Below are positions 9,623 to 18,168 of a stretch of 64,000 bases of DNA, one piece after another. Source of the DNA: [Mycobacterium] stephanolepidis. Its GTDB lineage: Bacteria > Actinomycetota > Actinomycetes > Mycobacteriales > Mycobacteriaceae. The stretch is from the NCBI RefSeq assembly GCF_002356335.1, contig NZ_AP018165.1, forward strand, positions 3,720,001-3,784,000, in the 5' to 3' direction. The position numbers and the translations under genes are program-made. Under the pieces are notes generated by a model. That model searched no databases and was not told where the DNA came from. It saw only the letters and a program-made list of their open reading frames with translations. The first letter of the stretch is position 1. Each line of letters opens with the position of its first letter.

Positions 9623-10282
9623 CTACTGCCCGAACAGATCGGGACGCTCGGCGGCCCGGCGCCAGTCCTCCGGCGTGCCCACCAGCGCCACCGCCGCCCG
9701 CAGCATGGCGGCGCGCGCCTCCCGGCGATCGCTGCCGGGCGTCGACGAGTAGCGGTAACTGCCCGCCTGCAGGGTTCCGAACAACATCCGGAAGGCCTCT
9801 GACGATGGTGCAGGACGGCCGGACTCGATGATCCGGCCGCGCAGCATGTCGACCATCACCTCCTCGTTCTCCTGGCGCAATCGATGCGCGGAGGAAGCCG
9901 GATCGTGGGCCTCGATATGGAACACCCGCGCCGCATCGCCCATCTCCTCGGTGGTATCGAGGTAAACGTCCACCGCCGCAACGATTTGAGTGATCAGATC
10001 GGCCGGCTCCACCATCGCCGCGTAGAGCCTCCCGTTGAGCTGCGACTGGGTGTGATTGACCAATGCGGTGATGACATCGTCGGTTCCATCGAAGAACACA
10101 TAGAACGTCGGCCGGGACAGGCGAGCCTTCTTGACGATGCGCGCCACGGTCGTGCCGCGCTGCCCGTGCTTGGCGTACACGGCACCGGCAGCGGCGAGGA
10201 TACGTGCGCGCATCTGCTCGTGCTGCTCGGGCGTGCGCGCGGGGCGCCCCCGGGACCGACCCGACGGGGTATTGACAGCCAT
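9623..10282 (-). CDS. TetR family regulator
   Basis: A 219-residue protein. After a basic tail (GRSRGRPARTP) comes a TetR HTH, with ILAAAGAVYAKHGQRGTTVA and VKKARLSRPTFYVFFDGTDD; the rest is a helical ligand domain of unknown specificity. It diverges from the dienelactone hydrolase at 10357, and a perfect 14-bp palindrome lies in the shared upstream region, so it may repress both itself and that gene. It is convergent with the Maf-fusion gene, whose stop is only 2 bases away. Confidence 0.9.
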   Translation of the reverse strand: MAVNTPSGRSRGRPARTPEQHEQMRARILAAAGAVYAKHGQRGTTVARIVKKARLSRPTFYVFFDGTDDVITALVNHTQSQLNGRLYAAMVEPADLITQIVAAVDVYLDTTEEMGDAARVFHIEAHDPASSAHRLRQENEEVMVDMLRGRIIESGRPAPSSEAFRMLFGTLQAGSYRYSSTPGSDRREARAAMLRAAVALVGTPEDWRRAAERPDLFGQ

Positions 10283-10334
10283 CAGAGCTGGAGCCTACCT
10301 TTCCAATTAGCTTAACATCACTGTAAACAATATT

Positions 10335-10348
10335 TGTGATCGATCACA
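10335..10348. promoter_or_regulatory. Perfect palindrome TGTGATCGATCACA, candidate operator
   Basis: This is a 14-bp perfect inverted repeat between the divergent TetR gene and the hydrolase gene. It ends 8 bases before the hydrolase ATG and overlaps its AGGAG ribosome binding site, so a bound protein would block expression. The adjacent TetR is the natural candidate binder. The arms also match the ends of a CRP-type site but with a 4-base rather than a 6-base centre. Confidence 0.5.
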
Positions 10349-10356
10349 GGAGCGCT

Positions 10357-11067
10357 ATGGCGGACATCAGTTTCCCCACAAAAAGTGGTGAAGTCACAGG
10401 CATTTTGGAGAAGCCCGCGGGCGACGGGCCGTGGCCGTCGATCGTGGTGTTGCATGACATCAACGGCTCCACTCCCGACTTGCGTCGCATCACCAAGAAC
10501 GTGGCGGCCAACGGCTACGTGGCCCTGGCGCCCGATCTGTACTCGCGTGGACGTATCCGGTGCATCAGCCGAGTGATGACCAACCTCATTACCCGCCGAG
10601 GCCGTGCGATCGACGAGATCCTGGCTGCGCGCGATCACCTGTTGTCGCTTCCGTACACCACCGGCGGGGTCGGTGTCGCCGGTTTCTGCATGGGCGGCGG
10701 ATTCGTACTTATCACCTCAACCAAGGGTTTTGACGCGGCCGCACCCTTCTACGGTGCGATGCCCGGCCCCTACTGCGACCATTTCGAGGGAGCGTGCCCC
10801 GTCGTCGCGAGCCTGGCCACTCGGGACCCATTCGTGGTTCGGGGGGAGCCTCGGTTGCGCAAGGCGCTGGAGGCCCACGGCATCGAACACGACATCAAGA
10901 AGTACGACGCGGGGCACAGTTTCGCCAACCAGCTGCCGATGCAACCACTGATGCGAATCGCCGGATTCGGGTACTCCCCCGAAGCGGAGGCCGACGCCTG
11001 GGAACGGGTCTACTCCTTTTTCGCTCAGCACCTTCACGACGACGACAGGCTGCAGGAGGCCCAATGA
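10357..11067 (+). CDS. Dienelactone hydrolase family protein
   Basis: A 236-residue alpha/beta hydrolase. The N-terminal part has IVVLHDINGSTPDLRRI; the nucleophile elbow GFCMGGGF supplies the cysteine of a DLH-type Cys-Asp-His triad, with the histidine in DAGHSFANQ. DLH enzymes open lactones, classically dienelactone in chlorocatechol breakdown, but many actinobacterial members have unknown substrates. The ATG at 10357 is chosen over an upstream GTG because AGGAG (10348-10352) precedes it. It overlaps the downstream methyltransferase by 4 bp. Confidence 0.85.
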   Translation: MADISFPTKSGEVTGILEKPAGDGPWPSIVVLHDINGSTPDLRRITKNVAANGYVALAPDLYSRGRIRCISRVMTNLITRRGRAIDEILAARDHLLSLPYTTGGVGVAGFCMGGGFVLITSTKGFDAAAPFYGAMPGPYCDHFEGACPVVASLATRDPFVVRGEPRLRKALEAHGIEHDIKKYDAGHSFANQLPMQPLMRIAGFGYSPEAEADAWERVYSFFAQHLHDDDRLQEAQ

Positions 11068-11816
11068 CAACCCCGACCGCATTGGATCGGCTCGGCGAGC
11101 TTGTCTGGTCCGACGCACTCGACGCGGGCGCGCATTCGTCGGCAGGCTATCTGGATCTGCTTCCGCCGCCCTCGGATCAACCTCAGCGCGCCGCGCAGCG
11201 CGCCATGAACAACCCGGTGGTGGCCGCGATCTATCAAGGACCATGGCGCTGGGGCCAGACCGTGCTCTACACCGGCATCACGCCCTCGGCAGAACGGCGC
11301 CGTGCGGCACGGGCCCTGCGACTCGACGCGGCCCACACACTGCTCGATGTCGCCTGCGGGCCAGGAAACTTCACCAAACACCTGGGCGGCCAGTTATCCG
11401 CCGGAGGGCTGGCCGTCGGGCTCGACTTCTCCGAACCCATGCTGCGGCGCGCGGTCCGGACCAACACCGCGGACGGGGTCGGATACCTGCGTGCGGACGC
11501 GCGCACCCTGCCGTTCGACGACGGAAGCTTTGATGCGGTGTGCTGTTTCGCCGCACTGTATCTGGTACCCGAGCCCTTCAAGGTTCTCGATGAGATGCTC
11601 CGGGTGCTCAGGCCGGGCGGCCGGATCGCGGTGATGACCAGCTGCACCCGCGGCCCCAGGCTCGTCCGATCGCTCTCCGTGAAAATGGCGGCACGCAACG
11701 GCTTACACGGCTTCGACCGCGACGACATCACCTCGGTGCTGTGGAACTCGGGATTTCACGACATTGAGCAGGAGGTCCGGGGGCTCTCACAGTTCGTGAG
11801 TGCGACAAAGAGCTAG
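11064..11816 (+). CDS. SAM-dependent class I methyltransferase
   Basis: A 250-residue protein with motif I LLDVACGPGNFTKHL, an acidic post-I LAVGLDFSEPML, motif II-like LPFDDGSFDAVCCFAALYLV and motif III VLRPGGRIAVM. This is the UbiE/COQ5-like Methyltransf_11 pattern. The substrate is unknown. The start overlaps the hydrolase stop (ATGA) and follows AGGAGG at 11054-11059, so the two are co-expressed. It is convergent with the gluconate permease gene, 8 bp away. Confidence 0.88.
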   Translation: MTTPTALDRLGELVWSDALDAGAHSSAGYLDLLPPPSDQPQRAAQRAMNNPVVAAIYQGPWRWGQTVLYTGITPSAERRRAARALRLDAAHTLLDVACGPGNFTKHLGGQLSAGGLAVGLDFSEPMLRRAVRTNTADGVGYLRADARTLPFDDGSFDAVCCFAALYLVPEPFKVLDEMLRVLRPGGRIAVMTSCTRGPRLVRSLSVKMAARNGLHGFDRDDITSVLWNSGFHDIEQEVRGLSQFVSATKS

Positions 11817-11824
11817 ACGACGAG

Positions 11825-13213
11825 TCATACAACGGCGCTCAGCAGCAGAACCATCGCAAACCCGACGACCGAAATCACCGTTTCCATCACCGACCACGAC
11901 TTGAGGGTCTGGCCGACGGTCATCCCGAAATACTCCTTCACCAACCAGAATCCGGCGTCGTTGACGTGGGAGAAGAAGAGCGACCCGGCACCTATCGCGA
12001 GCACCAACAGCGCGACGTGCGCGGTAGACATGTCTGCGGCGAGCGGAGAGACGATACCGGCGGCGGTGATCGTCGCCACCGTGGCCGAACCGGTGGCCAA
12101 TCGGATAAGCACCGCGATAAGCCAGCCCAGCACCAGCGCGGGGATATGCCATTTCTCCGACCAGGTGCTCACGGCGTCACCGACCCCCACGTCGATGAGG
12201 GTCTGCTTGAATCCGCCCCCGGCACCGACGATGAAGACGATGCCCGCGATGGGCCCGAGCGACTTCTCGATGATTCCCGAGACACCCGCGCGGTCCAGGC
12301 CAGATGCCGTGCCCAGTGTCACCATTGCCACCAGAGTCGCCACCAGCAGCGCCACCAGCGGCGTGCCTGCAGTATCGAAAATCCTTTGCACCAGCGATTT
12401 CGGATCATCGATCACCACGTCGGAGAGTGCCTTCGCCAACATCAGACCCACCGGAAGCAAGATCGTCGCCAACACCGCGGCAACACTGGGAGCCGGTCCC
12501 TTTCGGTCGGCTTCGGGTACGGTCGCGGTCGGGATGTCCAGTGGCCCCACCCAGCGCTCTGCCACCCGCGCATAGAGAGGCCCCGCGACAATCAGGGTGG
12601 GCACCGCGGCCAGCAGACCGAACGCCAGGGTGACACCCAAGTCCGCCTTCAGCGCGTCCACCGCCACCAAGGGACCCGGGTGTGGCGGAACCAGGCCGTG
12701 CAATACGGAGAGCCCCGCCAGCGCGGGAATTCCCACCCGCAGCAGTGGCACATTTCCCCGGCGCGCCACCAAAAGCACGATCGGAATCAGCAGCACCACA
12801 CCCACTTCGAAGAACAAAGGCAGCCCGAGCACGGCCGCGATCAAGGCCACCGCCCAGGGCAGCATGCGTGGACCCGACCGTGCGAGCACGGCATCGGCGA
12901 CGATGTTGGCGCCGCCGGAGTCGGCCAACAGGCGGCCCAGCATCGCCCCCAAACCGATGAGCAGTCCGACACCGGCGATGGTCGAGCCGAAGCCCGTCAC
13001 AAAGGATCCCAAGATTTTGTCGAACGGCACACTCGCGACGGCGGCCAGGGTTCCCGATCCGAGCAGCAGCGCCAGGAAGGGATGCATCTTGAGCCGGGTG
13101 ATGAGCGCGATGATCACGCCGATGCTCAGCACCACGGCAACAAGTAGCCGAACGTCGCTGGTGGTGTGCGGGATCTTCGCCGGCTCGGCCAGCAGAATCA
13201 GGTTGGCGTTCAT
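11825..13213 (-). CDS. Gluconate:H+ symporter, GntP family
   Basis: A 462-residue integral membrane protein with about 12-14 hydrophobic segments. GntP family signatures include GLVPPHPGPLVAVDAL near residue 178, MLGRLLADSGGANIVADAVL near residue 95, and GSLFFSHVNDAGFWLVKEYF near the C-terminus. It imports gluconate. The ATG overlaps the stop of gntK by 4 bp, so kinase and permease are made together: uptake then phosphorylation to 6-phosphogluconate for the pentose phosphate pathway. Confidence 0.93.
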   Translation of the reverse strand: MNANLILLAEPAKIPHTTSDVRLLVAVVLSIGVIIALITRLKMHPFLALLLGSGTLAAVASVPFDKILGSFVTGFGSTIAGVGLLIGLGAMLGRLLADSGGANIVADAVLARSGPRMLPWAVALIAAVLGLPLFFEVGVVLLIPIVLLVARRGNVPLLRVGIPALAGLSVLHGLVPPHPGPLVAVDALKADLGVTLAFGLLAAVPTLIVAGPLYARVAERWVGPLDIPTATVPEADRKGPAPSVAAVLATILLPVGLMLAKALSDVVIDDPKSLVQRIFDTAGTPLVALLVATLVAMVTLGTASGLDRAGVSGIIEKSLGPIAGIVFIVGAGGGFKQTLIDVGVGDAVSTWSEKWHIPALVLGWLIAVLIRLATGSATVATITAAGIVSPLAADMSTAHVALLVLAIGAGSLFFSHVNDAGFWLVKEYFGMTVGQTLKSWSVMETVISVVGFAMVLLLSAVV

Positions 13214-13722
13214 GCGCCGATCTGCCTCAAGGCCTCCGCTACCAGTTCATCCGGCCCGATACCGACATCCAACACCGCACCCCGCTCATCGGGTTGCAGT
13301 GGTTCGAGAATCTCGAACTGCGAATCCAACAACGACGTTGGCATGAAATGTCCTGAGCGATGTGACATCCGGTCACCGATGAGCGCCCTGTCTCCGGACA
13401 AATACACGAAGAACGCGTCCGGGTATCCCGCACGGAGAACGTCACGGTAGCGGCGTTTGAGTGCCGAACAGGTGACCACCCCACCTGTCCCCTCCCGTCC
13501 GCGCTCGGACATCCATTCGGCGATACGCTGCAGCCACGGCCATCTATCGGTGTCGTCCAGCGGGATTCCGGCCGACATCTTGGCGATGTTCGCGTCCGGG
13601 TGGAAATCATCACCCTCAGCACAGGGCGCACCGAGGAGCTGCGCCAGGGCCTGCGCCACGGTCGATTTGCCGACCCCCGCCACACCCATGACCACCACAA
13701 CGGGCACAGACGTTTCGCCCAC
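13210..13722 (-). CDS. gntK: Gluconokinase
   Basis: A 170-residue kinase with Walker A GVAGVGKSTVA near the N-terminus, the GntK motif EGDDFHPDANIAKMSAGIPL and VTCSALKRRYRDVLR. It phosphorylates gluconate to 6-phosphogluconate. The start is taken as the GTG at 13720-13722, which overlaps the stop codon of the acyl-CoA dehydrogenase by one base (TAGTG); longer in-frame starts would lie inside that gene. It is translationally coupled to the permease downstream. Confidence 0.92.
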   Translation of the reverse strand: MGETSVPVVVVMGVAGVGKSTVAQALAQLLGAPCAEGDDFHPDANIAKMSAGIPLDDTDRWPWLQRIAEWMSERGREGTGGVVTCSALKRRYRDVLRAGYPDAFFVYLSGDRALIGDRMSHRSGHFMPTSLLDSQFEILEPLQPDERGAVLDVGIGPDELVAEALRQIGA

Positions 13723-14984
13723 TAGACCCCCTTGGGCGCCTTTTGATTCATGAAGCCGAACATATACCCGGCCACCCGGCGCATCTGAATCTCCTCGGCA
13801 CCCTCGGTGATCCGGTACCGCCGGTGGTGGCGGTAGATATGTTCGAACGGCATATGCCTCGAGTACCCCATCCCGCCATGAACCTGCATGGCGCGGTCGG
13901 CGGCCTCGCAGCACAACCGGTTTGCGACGTAATTACACATCGAGACCTGTTCGGAGACCGAGAACGGGCCGTAGGTGTCCATCGACCATGCCGTCTTGTG
14001 AATCAGTGCCCGCAGCATCTCGCACTGGGTCTGCAGCTCGACGAGCGGAAACTGGATGGCCTGATTCGATGCCAGCGGCTTCCCAAACGGCTTGCGCTCC
14101 TTGGCATACTCGACAGATCGATCGATGCAGAACTGCGCCGCACCAAGACTGGACGCGGCCTGACGAATCCGATTCTCGTTGAAGAAGTGCTGCACCACCC
14201 CCAGCCCGCGGCCCTCCCCGCCGAAGACCGCCGAATCGGGGACCCGCACATCGGTCAGCGAGATGCGGGCGTGGTCGGTCGGCATGTTGAAGGTCCACAG
14301 GTACTCCTCGACCTTGAAACCGAGAGCATCCGCGGGCACCAGGAACGCGGTGATACCGCGCCCGTCACCCGGATCGCCTGAGGTCCGGGCGAAAATCAGG
14401 TCGGCGTCGGCGATGTGTACACCGGTGTTCCAGGTCTTTTCGCCGTTGATGATCCAGTCCGAGCCATCTTTTGTGGCCCGGGTTTCCATGTGGGTGGCAT
14501 CTGAGCCGTGTTCGGGCTCGGTGATGCCGAACGCGAAAAACTTCGTGCCACTGGCGAGTCCCTCGACCCACTGAGCTTTCTGCTCCGCGGTGCCGTACTC
14601 CAGCATGAGGAGCAGCCCCACGTTGTTACCGACGATGGCGTGCTCGTTCTGCAGGTCGCAGTGCAGTCCGAGACCGCGTCGCGCCAGGTGCTCACGGATG
14701 ACCGCCATGCCGAGGTTGGACCCGTCACGTCCGCCGAACTCCGCGGGGAACGGGTACCTGAGGTGACCGGCCTCATCGGCACGCCGACGGGCCTCACCGA
14801 GCAGTTCCTCCCACTCGCCATTGGGCAGACCACCACGATCCCAGTCGGTACGGGAATCTTCGCGTCGGTGATCAAAGAATCGGATGTTGTCATCGGATTG
14901 TTCGAGCGGCACGATCTCGCGGTCGATGAACTCGTCAAGCTCCGTGAGATAACCGACCAGTTCGGGCGGCAGTTCGAAGTTCAT
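13722..14984 (-). CDS. Acyl-CoA dehydrogenase (FadE type)
   Basis: A 420-residue flavoenzyme. The FAD/substrate signatures are FAFGITEPEHGSDATHMETR and INGEKTWNTG in the middle, and the C-terminal part has AMQVHGGMGYSRHMPFEHIY followed by RYRITEGAEEIQMRRVAGYM. It oxidises an acyl-CoA to the 2-enoyl-CoA. The ATG at 14984 (MNFELPPEL) overlaps the stop of the phosphotransferase gene by one base, so this start is preferred over an in-frame one 13 codons upstream. Pairing with an aminoglycoside-phosphotransferase-like kinase is common and suggests a phosphorylated short or hydroxylated acyl substrate (inference). Confidence 0.92.
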   Translation of the reverse strand: MNFELPPELVGYLTELDEFIDREIVPLEQSDDNIRFFDHRREDSRTDWDRGGLPNGEWEELLGEARRRADEAGHLRYPFPAEFGGRDGSNLGMAVIREHLARRGLGLHCDLQNEHAIVGNNVGLLLMLEYGTAEQKAQWVEGLASGTKFFAFGITEPEHGSDATHMETRATKDGSDWIINGEKTWNTGVHIADADLIFARTSGDPGDGRGITAFLVPADALGFKVEEYLWTFNMPTDHARISLTDVRVPDSAVFGGEGRGLGVVQHFFNENRIRQAASSLGAAQFCIDRSVEYAKERKPFGKPLASNQAIQFPLVELQTQCEMLRALIHKTAWSMDTYGPFSVSEQVSMCNYVANRLCCEAADRAMQVHGGMGYSRHMPFEHIYRHHRRYRITEGAEEIQMRRVAGYMFGFMNQKAPKGV

Positions 14985-15982
14985 CAGCGACCTTCCGGCT
15001 TCGTCAACATCAACAGGTCCCACTCGATCTCGGGTATCCGGCGACCGCTAGCTGCCATCACGATGTCCCGCACACTTCCGTCCAGATACGACTTCGCTTG
15101 CGCGGCGAGGCCAACACCCCACCACAGGGTGCCCAGCACCTTCCACCACCGGAACCTGTCGGCATCAAATGTTCCGCCTGCGTCCTCGTATGCACGCACA
15201 AACACCTCACGGCCCGCGAAGCCACCGAACTCGTGCTCGTCGACACCGAACCTCCACATCCGCAGCGCGGTCCAGCCGACATCGCGCATGGGATCTCCGA
15301 AACGAGTGGTGCCCTCCCAGTCGAGGACCGCGCGCAAGCCGTCCTCGCCGACGATGACGTTGCCATTACGAATATCGTTGTGCACCAGGCATCGCCGAGC
15401 GGGTGGACCCGGCATGCGCTCCGCCAACCAGGACAGCGTGCGCAGGAACACCGGCCGATCCGGGAGCAACGCCGCCACCCCCTCGCGCATCTGTTCCAGC
15501 ATGACGACCGCCGGTTCGGCCTCCGGGTCACCGGGCAGATCCGGCGGCGCCATCGCCGGGTCTATCCCATGGAGCCGACCCATCGCCGCACCAAGCTGTT
15601 CGGCCACCAGATCCTCGATCCCGGTGGACTGCACCAGCCGCAGCACCTTACGGGGAACCGTCTCGCCCGCGATGCGTTCGGAGATCATGAAAGGCGAACC
15701 GACATACGAGGCCTCGGAACACACACCTCGAACCCGCGGCACCGGAACACCATGGCTGCGCGCCAGCTCACGCACCCCGGCCTCACTGCCCACCGGGACC
15801 TGCTGCACGACTGCAGGCACAATCGTCGCCACCAGCTCGAGAGTCTCACCCCCAAAAGTGGCATCCAACAGCACATTTCGCCGTCGCGCGCCCGCGGAAA
15901 CGCCAACCACGCCAGACACCTGGAATTTTTTGCCGAATTCGTCGTGCAGGTAACGGGTCAGCCCGTCGGCCAGGTCGGTCAT
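14984..15982 (-). CDS. Aminoglycoside phosphotransferase (APH)-like kinase
   Basis: A 332-residue kinase-like protein. The catalytic loop RCLVHNDIRNGNVIV is followed by the metal-binding VLDWEGTTRFGDPMRDVGW, both typical of the APH/choline kinase family; the N-terminal lobe has SPFMISERIAGETVP. Its operon place, directly before the acyl-CoA dehydrogenase and after a DUF6285 gene, matches the many APH/ACAD pairs that act on hydroxyacyl-CoA or related metabolites (a family inference). It is unlikely to be an antibiotic resistance gene. Confidence 0.87.
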   Translation of the reverse strand: MTDLADGLTRYLHDEFGKKFQVSGVVGVSAGARRRNVLLDATFGGETLELVATIVPAVVQQVPVGSEAGVRELARSHGVPVPRVRGVCSEASYVGSPFMISERIAGETVPRKVLRLVQSTGIEDLVAEQLGAAMGRLHGIDPAMAPPDLPGDPEAEPAVVMLEQMREGVAALLPDRPVFLRTLSWLAERMPGPPARRCLVHNDIRNGNVIVGEDGLRAVLDWEGTTRFGDPMRDVGWTALRMWRFGVDEHEFGGFAGREVFVRAYEDAGGTFDADRFRWWKVLGTLWWGVGLAAQAKSYLDGSVRDIVMAASGRRIPEIEWDLLMLTKPEGR

Positions 15983-16236
15983 TCGCCCTCCCAGGCGTCG
16001 TACCCGGGCTTGACGACCGCAAGTTCACTACGGACCGCCTCGGCCAGGTCGTCCCATGACGGGTCATCGGCAGGCGGCTGCGCGGGCGTGGTCAGTTCTC
16101 GCTGCAGAATCCTGGCGATGTTGGCCCCGACGCGGGCGCGATGCACCGAGGATGCGGGCAGCTCAGATTGGAGGTCGTCGAGCAGTTCGGCGAGAGCACC
16201 CGCCAGTTCCGCTGCGGTCGGAATGAAGGGCACCAT
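15979..16236 (-). CDS. DUF6285-like small protein
   Basis: An 85-residue helical protein (TAAELAGALAELLDDLQSEL near the N-terminus). Its sequence and its position as the first gene of an APH/acyl-CoA dehydrogenase operon fit the DUF6285 family, small proteins of unknown function that accompany such pairs. The last codons overlap the kinase start by 4 bp. It heads a five-gene minus-strand unit that ends with the gluconate permease. Confidence 0.7.
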   Translation of the reverse strand: MVPFIPTAAELAGALAELLDDLQSELPASSVHRARVGANIARILQRELTTPAQPPADDPSWDDLAEAVRSELAVVKPGYDAWEGE

Positions 16237-16304
16237 CCGTTTGTACCTTCTATGGTGCGTCCCACGGGGGAATAGCGAAGAAACTCCGAGGGTTGCTCCA
16301 ATTC

Positions 16305-17303
16305 ATGGCGAGACCTTTGTCGATTCTGGATCTGGCGCGGGTGGCGCCGCACGAGACCGTGGCCGAGAGCTTCGCCGCCAGCGTCGAGATCGCGCGGCAC
16401 GCCGAAGCACTGGGATTTCACCGCGTCTGGTACGCCGAACACCACAACATGCGGTCCATCGCCTCGTCGGCGACGAGTGTCCTGATCGGACATGTGGCCA
16501 CCCAGACCTCGGCCATCAGGCTGGGCGCGGGCGGCATCATGTTGCCCAACCATTCCCCGCTGCAGATCGCCGAGCAATTCGGCACCCTGGAAACCCTGTA
16601 CCCGGGACGCATCGATCTCGGCCTCGGCCGCGCCCCGGGGACGGATCAGGTGACGCTGCGCGCGTTGCGGCACTCCCCCGCCGATGCCGAGCATTTCCCG
16701 CAGGATGTGATCGAGCTGCAGGCATATCTGAGCGATCAGAGCCGGGTGCCGGGGGTAACCGCGACACCGGGGCACGGGACACATGTACCGCTCTACATCC
16801 TTGGGTCGTCGTTGTTCGGCGCACAACTGGCGGCGGTGCTGGGCCTGCCCTACGGTTTCGCCTCGCACTTCGCGCCTTCCGCGCTGCAGGATGCGGTGGC
16901 GCTGTATCGGCGAGAGTTTCAGCCCTCTGAGCAGCTGCAGGAGCCGTACGTGATCGCCGGGGTCAACGTCATCGCCGCCGACGAGGAAGACACCGCCCGA
17001 GAGCAGTACCGGGCGGTGTTGATCGAACGCGCCAAGCTTTTCCTGCATCGCGGAGGCGGACCCCGCCTCACCGATAACGAGGCCCTCGCCGCGCTGGAGT
17101 CCCCTGCGGGGCAACAGATCAAGGCGATGACGAAGTACTTCGCGGTAGGAACACCCGACGATGTGGGCGCATACCTGGACGATTTTGCACAACTGGCCGA
17201 TGCCGACGAGCTCATCGTGGTCCCCAACGCGCCCGACCGGAAACTGCAACTGCGGGCGTTGGAGATCGTGGCCGAGGTCAGCGGGCTGACGCCGAGCGAC
17301 TGA
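16305..17303 (+). CDS. Luciferase-like (LLM class) flavin-dependent oxidoreductase
   Basis: A 332-residue protein of the bacterial luciferase-like TIM-barrel family. Signatures are RVWYAEHHNMRSIASSATSV, IRLGAGGIMLPNHSPLQIAE and LYPGRIDLGLGRAPGTD. These enzymes use FMNH2 or F420H2; this close to the alkanal monooxygenase-like subgroup, FMN is the more likely cofactor (inference). The ATG at 16305 is chosen; a TTG 12 bases upstream is the alternative. It diverges from the DUF6285 operon. Confidence 0.88.
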   Translation: MARPLSILDLARVAPHETVAESFAASVEIARHAEALGFHRVWYAEHHNMRSIASSATSVLIGHVATQTSAIRLGAGGIMLPNHSPLQIAEQFGTLETLYPGRIDLGLGRAPGTDQVTLRALRHSPADAEHFPQDVIELQAYLSDQSRVPGVTATPGHGTHVPLYILGSSLFGAQLAAVLGLPYGFASHFAPSALQDAVALYRREFQPSEQLQEPYVIAGVNVIAADEEDTAREQYRAVLIERAKLFLHRGGGPRLTDNEALAALESPAGQQIKAMTKYFAVGTPDDVGAYLDDFAQLADADELIVVPNAPDRKLQLRALEIVAEVSGLTPSD

Positions 17304-17369
17304 ATTCACTTCTGTCACAGCCGTTTCAGGATGCGGCTAGTCGCTGGTGGGCACCGTTACTATTCAAAC

Positions 17370-17970
17370 ATGAGTTCGATTGGGGTGTTGGAGGCGGCGG
17401 TTGATGCCCTCTGCACTGAGTCGATCCAGGAGCTGACTGCATCTGAGGCGCTGACGGTGCCGGCCCGCCTGGAGGTGGTGCAGCGCCGCTTGTCTGCCGG
17501 TGGGTTGGGGCTGGTGCCCAAGGTCACGGCCCGGGCCTCGCCCGTAGAACTCGGGGGCACTTCGTATGCCGATATGTGTTATCGCGGCGGTTGAATGTCA
17601 GCAGGGGTGCGGCGCGGCGCCGAATGTGGCCGCCGCGCTATGTCGCGGCGAGGTGGGTGAGGAGCATGTGCGGATCATTCGCCGCTTCTTTGATCGGCTA
17701 CCGGCCGTGGTGGATATGCCGACCCGCGAAGCTACCGAGAGGCAGTTGGCCCAGATGGCCGCTGAACACGACCACCGCACATCGGCCCAGCGCAGCCATG
17801 ACGCGCTGCGTGCCTGCCTGCGCGGAACTTTGGCCTCCGGCGACCTAGGTTCCCATCACGGTTTACCCGTGACGGTCGTGGTTACCACCACCCTGACCTA
17901 ACTCGAATACACCGCCGGAATAGCCACCACCGGCGCCGGCACCCCGCTGCCGATGCGCCACGGCGATCAC
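17370..17970 (+). pseudogene. DUF222/HNH endonuclease (13E12-type) gene, broken
   Basis: The first 70 codons (MSSIGVLEAAVDALCTESIQ onward) read as the N-terminus of a DUF222 protein up to GGTSYADM. The homologous reading then moves to a second frame (MLSRRLNVSRGAARRRM, from 17576) and to a third (PNVAAALCRGEVGEEHVRII, from about 17625 to 17900), giving two frameshifts or deletions. A stop at 17899-17901 is followed by continuing homologous sequence (LEYTAGIATTGAGTPLP). The conserved HNH end is missing and an IS3 fragment begins where it breaks off. Confidence 0.75.
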
Positions 17971-18006
17971 ATTGCTACGAAACTCGGGCGGATAAGCCTT
18001 CGCCAT
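17955..18006 (-). mobile_element. IS3-type transposase OrfA, N-terminal fragment
   Basis: The reverse strand reads MAKAYPPEFRSNVIAVAHR after a GGGAGG ribosome binding site, which is the start of an IS3-family OrfA. It then runs into the broken DUF222 gene. The upstream side (about 18007-18095) probably contains the end of the element. Only this stub remains. Confidence 0.65.
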
Positions 18007-18168
18007 GATCAACATCCTCCCACCACAAGCACCAAGCTTGCGGGTCAGGAATCAACCAAACCCTCCGCAGACCCCCCTGGTCTCTAAACTCGTTAGTAAC
18101 GAAGACGAAGAGTTAAACGATGTGCAGTGCAGCAGACTACCGTCCGTTGAAAAACGCTAAGGGGCATA

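Noticed and set aside
10335..10348. CRP/Cmr binding site
   Set aside because: The half-sites match but the spacing is 4 rather than 6 bases; a TetR operator is more likely.
14984..15982. Aminoglycoside resistance kinase
   Set aside because: The APH fold is present, but the operon with an acyl-CoA dehydrogenase and DUF6285 points to metabolism.
16092..17318. Minus-strand frame of 408 residues opposite the luciferase-like gene
   Set aside because: No recognisable domain; it overlaps DUF6285 and the luciferase-like gene, both well supported.
17566..17901. Intact small gene
   Set aside because: It is only the third-frame part of the broken DUF222 gene, and homologous sequence continues past its stop.
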